Assembly (NCBI GenBank): GCA_035439485.1
Contig: DAORKI010000141.1
Span: forward strand, 1 to 7,758
Direction of reading: 5' to 3'
Length of the DNA: 7,758 bases
Origin: CAIKXD01 sp035439485
GTDB taxonomy: Bacteria > Bacteroidota > Bacteroidia > UBA4408
Part shown: positions 1-6,259 of the stretch, in pieces
How the letters are laid out: each line of letters begins with the position of its first letter
Numbering within the stretch: the first letter of the stretch is position 1
Made by a program: the position numbers and the translations under genes
The notes under the pieces: generated by a model
Database searches by the model: none
What the model was told of the DNA's origin: nothing
The model's input: the letters and a program-made list of their open reading frames with translations, nothing else

Positions 1-1170
1 CTGCACGCGGTACATGGTACCTTGCTTACATCCCTTTTGCACAAGTTACAGCGAGTAAACCATTTATCACACAGCGTATACCCTATGTTAGGAACACTAA
101 AAAAAATAAATAGATTGGCATATCCCCAACATTTGTTTTATGCTCCACAATGGATTATTTTAGGGGTTAACAATGTGTGTAATTTGCATTGTAAAATGTG
201 CGATGTGGGAACTAAAAACACGCATAGCAATTTTTACGACCACATGGTGGGCACACAACCTTTAAACATGCCCAAAGAGTTAATTTTTAAAATTATTGAC
301 CAAATTGAACAGTTTTTTCCATCGGCTAAATTAGGCTATGCATTTACCGAGCCAAGTGTATATCCATACCTATTTGAAAGTTTAAAGTATGCTCAAAGCA
401 AAAACATTTTTACATCCATTACCACTAATGCATTACAACTTGCAAAACAAGCCGATGATTTAATAAATGCTGGATTAAATGAGTTATGCATATCGCTCGA
501 TGGTCCACCCGAAATTCATAATGAAATAAGAGGCAATAAACAGTCTTTTGAAAAAGCAATAGCAGGTATCGAAAAAATTTATAGCAACAAAAATAACAAA
601 ATCAAAGTATCTGTATTTTGTGCCATCACGCAATGGAATATTGGCCATTTACAGAGTTTTTTAAACCACCTAAAAGCCTTTCCACTGCATCAGGTTGGTT
701 TTATGCATACCGTCTTTAATACTACTGAACAAGCGCATCAACACAACCAAATTTATGGCAATAAATATTTCGCTACATCAAGCAATATCGATGAAATAAA
801 TTTTGATGCCTACAACCTACCTTTGTTGTTTCAAGAAATGCATCACATACAAAATCAATCGCATAATTTTAAAGTGCAATTTCAACCTAAATTAAATAGT
901 TTACAAGAGCTTCAAAATTATTATCATCAAGCTCATATTAAGTTTGGCAAGCTTTGTACTGATGCATTTAATCATCTTATGATAAAGTCCGATGGCACAG
1001 TTATTCCAGCACACAGCAGGTGTTACAATATCAATGCAGGAAATATTTACCATCAATCATTGAAAGAAATTTGGAACGCAAATGCAATTCAAAATTTACG
1101 TAAAGATTTACTTAAAGCTGGTGGGCTATTTCCTTCATGTACGCGATGCTGTAGCGCATATTCAAAATAA
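1..1170 (+). CDS. Radical SAM protein with C-terminal SPASM-like domain (5' end possibly cut by window)
   Basis: This is a radical S-adenosylmethionine enzyme. Numbering from the TTG codon at position 22, the iron-sulfur binding motif CNLHCKMC gives Cys53, Cys57 and Cys60 (CX3CX2C), the ligands of the SAM-cleaving [4Fe-4S] cluster. A degenerate 'GEP'-type strand (FTEP, about 108-111) and an SLDGP strand (158-162) follow, as expected for the partial TIM barrel. The C-terminal cysteines 312, 334, 373, 376 and 377 with a GNIYHQSLKEIWN stretch look like a SPASM/twitch domain that binds auxiliary clusters, as in peptide-modifying and some sugar-modifying radical SAM enzymes. The substrate cannot be told: no precursor peptide or partner gene is visible. 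The frame is open to base 1 without a stop, so the true start may lie upstream. In-window alternatives are TTG at 22 and ATG at 85, and neither has a clear ribosome-binding site. The gene converges on the MuiA-family gene with 8 bp between the stop codons. Confidence 0.9.
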   Translation: MHAVHGTLLTSLLHKLQRVNHLSHSVYPMLGTLKKINRLAYPQHLFYAPQWIILGVNNVCNLHCKMCDVGTKNTHSNFYDHMVGTQPLNMPKELIFKIIDQIEQFFPSAKLGYAFTEPSVYPYLFESLKYAQSKNIFTSITTNALQLAKQADDLINAGLNELCISLDGPPEIHNEIRGNKQSFEKAIAGIEKIYSNKNNKIKVSVFCAITQWNIGHLQSFLNHLKAFPLHQVGFMHTVFNTTEQAHQHNQIYGNKYFATSSNIDEINFDAYNLPLLFQEMHHIQNQSHNFKVQFQPKLNSLQELQNYYHQAHIKFGKLCTDAFNHLMIKSDGTVIPAHSRCYNINAGNIYHQSLKEIWNANAIQNLRKDLLKAGGLFPSCTRCCSAYSK

Positions 1171-1178
1171 ATTTATAG

Positions 1179-2849
1179 CTAAAATTTACTCCTCGCCTTT
1201 CTATTACTAATATTACTGTTTTTTGAAACTTTAATAGGCTTATTTTTAGGGTATTTTACCTCAAATGAAATAATAAATTCTTTGGCTTCTGCTGCCGCTA
1301 AACTTACATCATACTTTAGTTGACCACTTAACTTATCTAGTTCACCACCCACAGTTTCAAGCACATTAACTTCTATGTCTCCTTCTTGTGAAACAGGCAC
1401 TTGATCAATAAAGGTAAGTTTAATTGGTGTTGCATTGGTGTTTCTTATTGAAATTCTATAGGTAAGCTTTTCTCGTTTATTGTTGCCAATAAATTTTTGG
1501 TCATCTTTATCTTCAATTTTTACCCTATTAATCATGACTTTGTTATCGCGCCCCAGCGAAATATCAAGGGTGTCATTAGCATACTCTGGCTTAATATATG
1601 AACTTCCTACAAAGGTGCCTCTAAAGTAAATACTTGTAGCACCTTCCATTAAATTTAATTTTTCCCAACCAACCACTTGTGCAAGTAAAAATGCGGCCTT
1701 ATCAACTTTTGGAATAGCAAAGTATTCAAAGGAGGCATTTAAATTATAAGTGGTTACATCCAATAAATAGGGTTTACCATCCGATGGAATGGTTTGCAAA
1801 TCTTTAATGTCAAATTCAATAGCTATTGCAGGTACTTCAACCTCTTCAAATGATACACCTTTTGGTGCAATTATACCACCCGAATACTGTTGTACCTCTT
1901 GCTCAGCAAGCTTCTTAGGGCTATATTCATTCAACCTACCTTCACTAATTCCAACCTGATTGTATCCTTGATGATGGTTTAAGGTCCAAGGTTTTAAAGT
2001 GGGTAAATTAGCCGATTGCAGTGGATCAGCAGTTGATAATTTTACTTTAACATTGTTCCAATCTTCACCACTTTCATTAATAATATTTGCTAAATAATCT
2101 ATGCTTATTTTATTGTCAACTCCTTCTACTCTAATGTCGTATTTTGGCGCCCAAGCTAATCCACCAGCCACATAGCTTAATTTTATTGATGAAGTAACAG
2201 ACTCTGCACTCTTAACAAATACTTGTATTATGTAACTAGTTGTAGTTTTTGTAACCGCTTTTAATGTGTCCATCATTTGTTCAATGCCTTTTTTCTTAAA
2301 TTCTAAAGTGATTTTATTTTCATTTAAGTTATAAAGCTGTTTCCCAATTTCAGTGTAACGTAAGCGGTACAATTCCGATAGTTTTTGTAACTCAGAAACC
2401 TGCATCATGGCATTTGTGTTGCCTTTTATTAAAATATTATTTTGCTCAATGGCTTGTTTTTCAGCTTCAAAAGTCACTCTCTGATAATCAATTTTTCGCA
2501 ATTCTTTTGCTATATTATTAATTGAATCTTTAAGTAGTTTAATTTTTAAACTGTCTTGCTTGCCTTTAGTTACCGATTTTGTAAGATACTCAACAGATAA
2601 AACTTTTACATTGTTTGATATTTCAGCTTTTATGGTTTGCTTACTAATTTTTGATGAAACGCCTTTAAATACCAACATGGTATACCCTGCAGGAATGTTA
2701 GTATTGGCGCTGCGTGTAATCATTGCTCCATTTAAAAACACAGAAACATCTGTAATTTCAGATTTAATTTCTTTTTCATTGTGAGAAGCAAATAGTGCTG
2801 AATCAAAAACAAACACAAAGATGATAACGAAGGCAATAATTTTTTTCAT
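1179..2849 (-). CDS. Secreted DUF4140/DUF4139 protein, mucoidy inhibitor MuiA family
   Basis: The 556-residue protein begins with a signal peptide (MKK, hydrophobic core to about residue 20, likely cleavage near Ala21), so it is exported to the periplasm or cell surface. Residues about 32-130 match the N-terminal DUF4140 pattern (VSVFLNGAMITRSA, then PAGYTMLVFKGVS). About 100-195 is charged and probably a helical coiled coil. From about 225 the DUF4139 domain begins with the characteristic SYVAGGLAWAPKYDIR and SGEDWNNVKVKLSTADP motifs. It closes near 533 with ISFEVKYPKNKP, followed by a basic 20-residue tail. The length is usual for the family. The family name comes from a mucoidy-inhibitor annotation, but its biochemical role is not established; an envelope role is inferred only from export. 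The ATG at 2849 directly precedes the signal peptide and has a good promoter about 50 bp upstream. The gene stands alone, with a long gap upstream and a convergent gene downstream. No T9SS sorting domain is seen. Confidence 0.92.
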   Translation of the reverse strand: MKKIIAFVIIFVFVFDSALFASHNEKEIKSEITDVSVFLNGAMITRSANTNIPAGYTMLVFKGVSSKISKQTIKAEISNNVKVLSVEYLTKSVTKGKQDSLKIKLLKDSINNIAKELRKIDYQRVTFEAEKQAIEQNNILIKGNTNAMMQVSELQKLSELYRLRYTEIGKQLYNLNENKITLEFKKKGIEQMMDTLKAVTKTTTSYIIQVFVKSAESVTSSIKLSYVAGGLAWAPKYDIRVEGVDNKISIDYLANIINESGEDWNNVKVKLSTADPLQSANLPTLKPWTLNHHQGYNQVGISEGRLNEYSPKKLAEQEVQQYSGGIIAPKGVSFEEVEVPAIAIEFDIKDLQTIPSDGKPYLLDVTTYNLNASFEYFAIPKVDKAAFLLAQVVGWEKLNLMEGATSIYFRGTFVGSSYIKPEYANDTLDISLGRDNKVMINRVKIEDKDDQKFIGNNKREKLTYRISIRNTNATPIKLTFIDQVPVSQEGDIEVNVLETVGGELDKLSGQLKYDVSLAAAEAKEFIISFEVKYPKNKPIKVSKNSNISNRKARSKF

Positions 2850-2902
2850 GGTTTAAGATTCATGCAATTTACATATTAATTTTATTTTTCTATTGACTTT
2901 TA

Positions 2903-2932
2903 CAAAGTTATATAAGTTAGTGATACTTCAAA
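2903..2932 (-). promoter_or_regulatory. Bacteroidota-type promoter of the MuiA-family gene
   Basis: On the minus strand, TTTG (2932-2929) is followed after 18 bp by TAACTTTG (2910-2903). This fits the TTTG (-33) / TAnnTTTG (-7) consensus of the primary sigma factor in Bacteroidota exactly at both boxes. Transcription would start near 2896-2898 and leave a leader of about 47 nt before the ATG at 2849. The call rests on motif match and position only. Confidence 0.68.
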
Positions 2933-2952
2933 TTTTTATTATTGGTAAAAGT

Positions 2953-3048
2953 ATGTTTAAACTATCGGTCTTGTTTTTATTTGCTTTAATTACTCAAGCA
3001 ATCACATTCACTATTTCCACTAATGGGAACTTGATTAATCAAGATTGA
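2953..3048 (+). CDS. Possible 31-residue ORF resembling a bare signal peptide
   Basis: An ATG at 2953 opens 31 codons ending in TGA at 3046. The first residues (MFKLSVLFLFALITQAITF) have one Lys, a hydrophobic core and small residues, as in a Sec signal peptide. Only about a dozen polar residues follow (ending NLINQD). It lies divergently upstream of the MuiA-family gene. Its last codons fall inside the tandem palindromes at 3030-3060. There is no clear ribosome-binding site, although weak sites are normal in this phylum. It could be a tiny secreted peptide, the 5' remnant of a lost exported protein, or chance in AT-rich DNA, where Phe, Leu and Ile codons come easily. Chance is the leading alternative. 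Confidence 0.2.
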   Translation: MFKLSVLFLFALITQAITFTISTNGNLINQD

Positions 3049-3060
3049 TAAGCTAATCAA
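3030..3060. repeat. Two adjacent palindromes with TTGAT/ATCAA half-sites
   Basis: CTTGATTAATCAAG (3030-3043) is a perfect 14-bp palindrome. Two bases after its inner ATCAA comes TTGATAAGCTAATCAA (3045-3060), a 16-bp palindrome with one mismatched pair around AGCT. Together they give four half-sites in the order TTGAT, ATCAA, TTGAT, ATCAA, with inner spacings of 2 and 6 bp. The half-sites match those bound by CRP/FNR-family regulators, but the classical FNR site has a spacing of 4, so the resemblance is only partial. The pair lies about 100 bp upstream of the MuiA-family promoter. Confidence 0.5.
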
Positions 3061-3353
3061 ATATGTTCCTACTATGTCATTTTCAGCTCCTCAAATGGTT
3101 AAACATTTTATTGTAATAAATCACGACCTTACATAGTTAATAGGGGTGTTTAAGGCTATTGAAATGTCTGGGGGTATTTGTGGCCATGCTTGAATAAACA
3201 TGAACCTTCGTTTGAGCTATTTAAAACATGGTATTTTAAAAATTGTTGTCTTAAATATGTCATGCGAAATGTTTGATTTATAGCACCCCCAATTTCTATT
3301 TTTACACAATACGGTGTATTGACAGGAGAGCTTTTAATAATTTAAGTAATTGA

Positions 3354-3533
3354 ATGTTGGTCCTTGGTTCAATGTCAAATGCACGAATATTAATTTGTAA
3401 ACGCATTTATGATTTACCCATATTGAAATTAAATATATTACCCTGTCCTGTTGAACATTTTATTAAACCTGCATTAATCAGTAAGGGCACCCAGATGCTA
3501 GACAGCTTTTTTTACACGGCTAATCCCGCTTAG
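3354..3533 (+). CDS. Possible 59-codon ORF, unrecognised
   Basis: The ATG at 3354 opens 59 codons to a TAG at 3531, the longest forward ORF noticed in the gap. The product starts MLVLGSMSNARIL and ends SFFYTANPA. It has two cysteines and no obvious signal peptide, membrane segment or known motif. A stop codon (TGA) lies immediately before the ATG in the same frame. The purine-rich AGGAG at 3324-3328 is about 25 bases upstream, too far to act as a usual ribosome-binding site. Its 3' end overlaps the first arm of the inverted repeats at 3526-3631. I do not recognise a family; it may be a chance ORF. Confidence 0.15.
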   Translation: MLVLGSMSNARILICKRIYDLPILKLNILPCPVEHFIKPALISKGTQMLDSFFYTANPA

Positions 3534-3631
3534 CAAATTTATCAATACATGAGCAATAGATTTATTTACCATTGCTATAGCAATTCAGCATGAACTTAAG
3601 CGGAATTTGAGTTAAAATTGAAATTGCTAAG
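3526..3631. repeat. Nest of overlapping inverted repeats, possible structured RNA or switch
   Basis: Several exact complementary arms share the same bases. CCGCTTA (3526-3532) pairs with TAAGCGG (3597-3603). CTTAGCAA (3529-3536) pairs with TTGCTAAG (3624-3631). AGCAAT (3552-3557) pairs with ATTGCT (3571-3576), which is also half of the palindrome ATTGCTATAGCAAT at 3571-3584. The first two stems compete for 3529-3532, so they cannot form together. No poly-T tract follows the outer stems on the plus strand. Chance arms are common in AT-rich DNA, but the GC-containing 7-bp stem and the 14-bp palindrome inside it are less expected. Confidence 0.35.
3571..3584. repeat. Perfect 14-bp palindrome ATTGCTATAGCAAT
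   Basis: ATTGCTA is followed directly by its reverse complement. A further copy of ATTGCTA lies at 3623-3629, and TAGCAA recurs at 3531-3536. It could be a dimeric operator, or fold in RNA as a 5-bp stem (ATTGC/GCAAT) with a TATA loop. No gene start lies close by to assign a target. Confidence 0.4.
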
Positions 3632-3641
3632 TATAGTCAAT

Positions 3642-3661
3642 CGATAGGGTTATACCTATTG
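3642..3661. repeat. Short hairpin with a 7-pair stem and GTTATA loop
   Basis: CGATAGG (3642-3648) pairs with CCTATTG (3655-3661) through six Watson-Crick pairs and one G-T pair, around a 6-base loop. No T-run follows on either strand, so it does not look like an intrinsic terminator. It lies just after the inverted-repeat nest and could be part of the same structure. Confidence 0.3.
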
Positions 3662-3795
3662 TATTTATTATATAGCCCAAGCTGTTTAATAAATTTACAA
3701 TGGTTAATGCCGATATAACAAAATTATAATACAATATTAATGGACTATTTATTTTGTATAATCAGTATTAAATATCGTTGTAAGCCATAGTTTAG

Positions 3796-3820
3796 CTTTG
3801 CTAAAAAAATAAAAGCAAAG
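3796..3820. repeat. Hairpin with CTTTGCT/AGCAAAG stem
   Basis: CTTTGCT (3796-3802) pairs perfectly with AGCAAAG (3814-3820) around an 11-base A-rich loop, and two more pairs (AG/CT) form if one base is bulged. There is no T-run after it on the plus strand. Function unknown. Confidence 0.3.
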
Positions 3821-3833
3821 ACTGCATGAGGTA

Positions 3834-3849
3834 ATTCATGTACATGAAT
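3834..3849. repeat. Perfect 16-bp palindrome ATTCATGTACATGAAT
   Basis: The two 8-bp halves are exact reverse complements with no spacer, the form expected of an operator for a homodimeric regulator. Outside it, TGCAT (3823-3827) and ATGCA (3848-3852) add partly competing symmetry. It lies about 180 bp beyond the 3' end of the T9SS cargo gene and nearly 1 kb from the MuiA-family start, so no obvious gene is controlled by it. Confidence 0.45.
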
Positions 3850-3952
3850 GCAAATCAGTTATTTACACCTTACAAATTATAACAATTGCAATAGGTTTTT
3901 TGACCCAATTGAACTAAATTGAAAGTGTTATCGGTATTATAAGAGATGAGTA

Positions 3953-3968
3953 TTTTGCCGCTGCAAAA
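3953..3968. repeat. Small hairpin downstream of the T9SS cargo gene
   Basis: TTTTGC (3953-3958) pairs with GCAAAA (3963-3968) around the loop CGCT. It lies about 60 bp after the stop of the minus-strand cargo gene, so on that transcript it could slow exonucleases or weakly aid termination. No T-run follows it in the minus direction, so a classical terminator is not claimed. Confidence 0.25.
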
Positions 3969-4025
3969 CTGCGTAAACAGTAAAACAGTATTGCTCTAAA
4001 ATCAAAAAAATTAATAGCTAATCTT

Positions 4026-5693
4026 TTAATTTTTTAGGAATTTACTTCTATAATATTTATTGTTGTTTCTAACCATTACAATATATTCACCTTGCACTAA
4101 ATAATTAATAGGCAAAACAAGGCTATTAGTGCTTAAATTTGCTTGAGAATTAAATACCGCTTTACCAGAGATATCAAAAATTGTAACTTGTGCTATTCCG
4201 GAAAGATTTTTGTTATAGATTGAAACAAAGTCATTACATGGATTCGGAAATAAATGCAATGAAATAAGCTCATTATTTTTTATTGAAGTAACCACTAATG
4301 TATCAAACAATATTACTTTACCAAGACCTAACACCTCTAAAGAATCAAGCATTTTCTCCTCTAAGGCTAAAGTGTCGGTAATATTGTATTCATTATAAGC
4401 AGCAAGTGCATAAACACTTTGCGTAAAAGGCACCATATTGCTTACACTATATCCCGACCAAAAGCTTACACTATCAGATGGACCACTTAACGAATCTAAA
4501 ACGATGTAATATTTATGATTGGTATCAAAAATGTTTTTGTCTGTAAAATTTGGACCACCAACTTTAATGGTATCTTCAAATGCAGGGCTTGTAACACCAT
4601 AATGATCTCCAAAAGCAATTGCAGTGCCCATGCTATCAAATCCAGCATTAAAAATGTTTCCTCTTATGTCAATTTGATTGCTGTAATTTGTGATTTGAGT
4701 ACCCGCAGTAAATAATTTAGTATTAGCATAAATACTAATAAAATTGGTGGCACTGTCTGATGGAGAAAATTCATTCTCAATAACAGTAATATTACGTGAT
4801 GCAGAACTAAATAATCCAATATTTTTATAATGTATAAATTCATTTCCTTGAACAAGAGCAGATGTATTATCATTAAAGGCTCTTAACTCAAGCAATGCAG
4901 TTAAATTTGCAGCTACTTGATCGTTATAGCCATCAAAGGTATTTGAAGTAAAAGACAAATTTGTACCAGCGGTAGGGTATGCCATTAAAACATATCCAGT
5001 AAAAAAATTGTCGTAACAGTTAACATCAGCAGTGTTTTCAATTGATTGAATAGGGTAATAGGCACTTACACTATTGCCAAAGATATTTGCACCAGGTCCT
5101 GGTGTGCCATTTAATCCAATTCCTATTCCTCTTCCATGTGCATCATGCATAGTGTCTAAAGGCTCTATTACATTATTTGAAATTGTAATTACTTGTCCAA
5201 CACCACCAGAAACTTGAATCCCATAAGCATTAAAAACCATACCAACGGAAAATATTTTTGTGCTTATAATTTCATTTTGGTCAATCACAAGTCCATCATA
5301 ATTGCCACTTGCAACAATTCCACCAACGCCATCTGACATTGTTAACCCCATTTCTATACGCAAATTTGAAATTGTTACACTGTCGCCTGTAACTTCAATA
5401 ATTATTGGTGCAGTAGCAGTTATCACTGGCTTATTCAAACTATCTTGCCCAATAACTTTAACCGATTTATCAATTAATTGAGTGCTTGTGTATGCGTAAT
5501 TTCCGCTAGCAACATAAATAGTATCATTATCAATGGCTTGGGTTACGCAATAGGCAATAGAGAAACAAGGGTTTCCTGGAAGTGTACAATCATTTAAAGC
5601 ATCAGAACCATTGCTTGAAACATAACGCGTTTGCGCATTTATTGTTGAATTTAATCCGATACAAAGAATAATAAAAAGTAAATGTTTAGTCAT
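4026..5693 (-). CDS. Secreted right-handed beta-helix protein with T9SS sorting domain
   Basis: The 555-residue protein has a signal peptide (1-20, likely cleavage ANA|Q21). Residues about 24-400 read as a parallel beta-helix of the pectin-lyase-like fold. It opens with RYVSSNGSDALNDC and DTIYVASGNYAYTS, the usual start of DUF1565-type domains. Irregular coils follow, each with a hydrophobic strand and an Asn turn: VTISNLRIE (106), VIDQNEI (136), ITISNNVIE (169), FTSNTF (248), VQGNEF (281), VIENEF (304), IDIRGNIF (341). Residues about 479-555 form a type A T9SS sorting domain: LHLFPNPCNDFVSI, then VTIFDISGKAVF, then LVQGEYIVMVRNNNKYYRSKFLKN. It should therefore cross the outer membrane by the type IX system and be anchored on or released from the cell surface. 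Three cysteines (36, 43, 49) may form a disulfide at the helix cap. No catalytic residues can be assigned; carbohydrate binding, lyase activity or adhesion are all possible. It lies 55 bp after cdd. Confidence 0.9.
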   Translation of the reverse strand: MTKHLLFIILCIGLNSTINAQTRYVSSNGSDALNDCTLPGNPCFSIAYCVTQAIDNDTIYVASGNYAYTSTQLIDKSVKVIGQDSLNKPVITATAPIIIEVTGDSVTISNLRIEMGLTMSDGVGGIVASGNYDGLVIDQNEIISTKIFSVGMVFNAYGIQVSGGVGQVITISNNVIEPLDTMHDAHGRGIGIGLNGTPGPGANIFGNSVSAYYPIQSIENTADVNCYDNFFTGYVLMAYPTAGTNLSFTSNTFDGYNDQVAANLTALLELRAFNDNTSALVQGNEFIHYKNIGLFSSASRNITVIENEFSPSDSATNFISIYANTKLFTAGTQITNYSNQIDIRGNIFNAGFDSMGTAIAFGDHYGVTSPAFEDTIKVGGPNFTDKNIFDTNHKYYIVLDSLSGPSDSVSFWSGYSVSNMVPFTQSVYALAAYNEYNITDTLALEEKMLDSLEVLGLGKVILFDTLVVTSIKNNELISLHLFPNPCNDFVSIYNKNLSGIAQVTIFDISGKAVFNSQANLSTNSLVLPINYLVQGEYIVMVRNNNKYYRSKFLKN

Positions 5694-5727
5694 GTTTTTT
5701 AAATTTAAATAAGGTCATTCGTATTAA

Positions 5728-5758
5728 TACATATATTTTATTTGAATGTCAGCTCAAA
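5728..5758 (-). promoter_or_regulatory. Weak candidate promoter of the T9SS cargo gene
   Basis: On the minus strand TTTG (5758-5755) is followed after 19 bp by TATATGTA (5735-5728). The spacing fits the Bacteroidota consensus, but the -7 box has lost two of the four bases in TTTG. The -33 box lies inside the 3' end of cdd. If it is not used, the gene would depend on read-through from DUF4290-cdd. Confidence 0.3.
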
Positions 5759-6234
5759 TCGTCACTAGTAAATGCAAGAGGAAGTAAGCTACTTACGTTT
5801 TTTAAAGTGTAAATTGCTCCTTCTTGTCCCTGTAATATAAGTTCAATATCAGAATGATAAAGTTTTTCGTACTCCGATAAAACTTGTCTGCATGAACCAC
5901 AAGGAGCAACAGGGGTGTTTACTGGAAATTCCTTTGAAAAAGCGGTCACAGCTATTTTTACAACTTTTATACCTGGGTATTGTGAAGAAGCATAAAATAT
6001 GGCAACACGTTCAGCACATATGCCAGACGGATAGGCCGCATTTTCCTGATTATTGCCGGTTATTACTACTCCATTTTCTAACAACACAGCACTGCCAACA
6101 CTAAATTTTGAATAAGGTGCATAAGCTTTATTTGCAGCTTCTCTTGCAGCAACTAAGAGCTTGGCATCTTCATCATTTAGCTCGTTCGTTGATTGAAAGC
6201 TGTTGTAGTTTAATTCGTATGAATGCTTTTCCAT
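5749..6234 (-). CDS. cdd: Cytidine deaminase
   Basis: This cytoplasmic zinc enzyme converts cytidine and deoxycytidine to uridine and deoxyuridine in pyrimidine salvage (EC 3.5.4.5). The full signature is present. YSKFSVGSAV (41-50) and NNQENAAYPSGICAERVA (61-78) hold the substrate-binding Asn62 and Glu64, zinc ligand Cys73 and catalytic Glu75. PCGSCRQVL (111-119) gives zinc ligands Cys112 and Cys115. A three-cysteine zinc site is typical of the small homotetrameric class. The C-terminal LLPLAF motif is also kept. At 161 residues it is slightly long because of an N-terminal extension of about 20 residues before the conserved helix. The gene starts 25 bp after the DUF4290 stop and probably shares its transcript. 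Nothing appears broken. Confidence 0.96.
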   Translation of the reverse strand: MEKHSYELNYNSFQSTNELNDEDAKLLVAAREAANKAYAPYSKFSVGSAVLLENGVVITGNNQENAAYPSGICAERVAIFYASSQYPGIKVVKIAVTAFSKEFPVNTPVAPCGSCRQVLSEYEKLYHSDIELILQGQEGAIYTLKNVSSLLPLAFTSDDLS

Positions 6235-6259
6235 AGCTTAAAATTTTTATAATCTTGGC

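Larger units (their letters stand above)
2850..4025. other. 1.18-kb gap without a convincing gene
   Basis: Between the starts of the MuiA-family gene and the 3' end of the T9SS cargo gene there is no ORF of 60 or more codons on either strand, and stops are dense in all frames. The stretch holds the MuiA-family promoter, two weak small ORFs (2953-3048 and 3354-3533), several perfect or near-perfect palindromes, and simple hairpins, listed separately. No tRNA cloverleaf, rRNA segment, CRISPR array or insertion-sequence end was recognised. This is much longer than the other gaps in the window (8 to 108 bp). It may be regulatory DNA, an RNA gene or a decayed locus. Confidence 0.7.

Noticed and set aside
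1160..1195. Bidirectional terminator between the convergent radical SAM and MuiA-family genes
   Set aside because: Only an imperfect A/T-only symmetry around TAGCTA is present, with no GC stem.
2560..2784. 74-codon plus-strand frame inside the MuiA-family gene
   Set aside because: It is antisense to a well-supported coding sequence and has no family features.
3156..3263. 35-codon minus-strand ORF in the gap
   Set aside because: The product is polar and unrecognised, with no start context; it is within the length expected by chance.
3355..3385. GGTTCAATG as a tRNA T-loop
   Set aside because: The flanking 5-bp T-stem does not pair, and no acceptor or anticodon arm is found.
3490..3520. GCTAGACAGC followed by seven T as a rho-independent terminator
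   Set aside because: The stem has only 3 pairs, and no gene is confidently transcribed into it.
2850..4025. Insertion sequence or CRISPR in the gap
   Set aside because: There is no transposase fragment, no terminal repeat pair with target duplication, and no regularly spaced direct repeats.
3990..4028. ATTA/TAAT hairpin with a T-run just after the T9SS cargo stop on the minus strand
   Set aside because: The stem is 4 A-T pairs, too weak for a terminator call.
5892..6104. 70-codon plus-strand frame inside cdd
   Set aside because: It is antisense to the catalytic region of a clear cytidine deaminase, so the openness reflects constraint on cdd.
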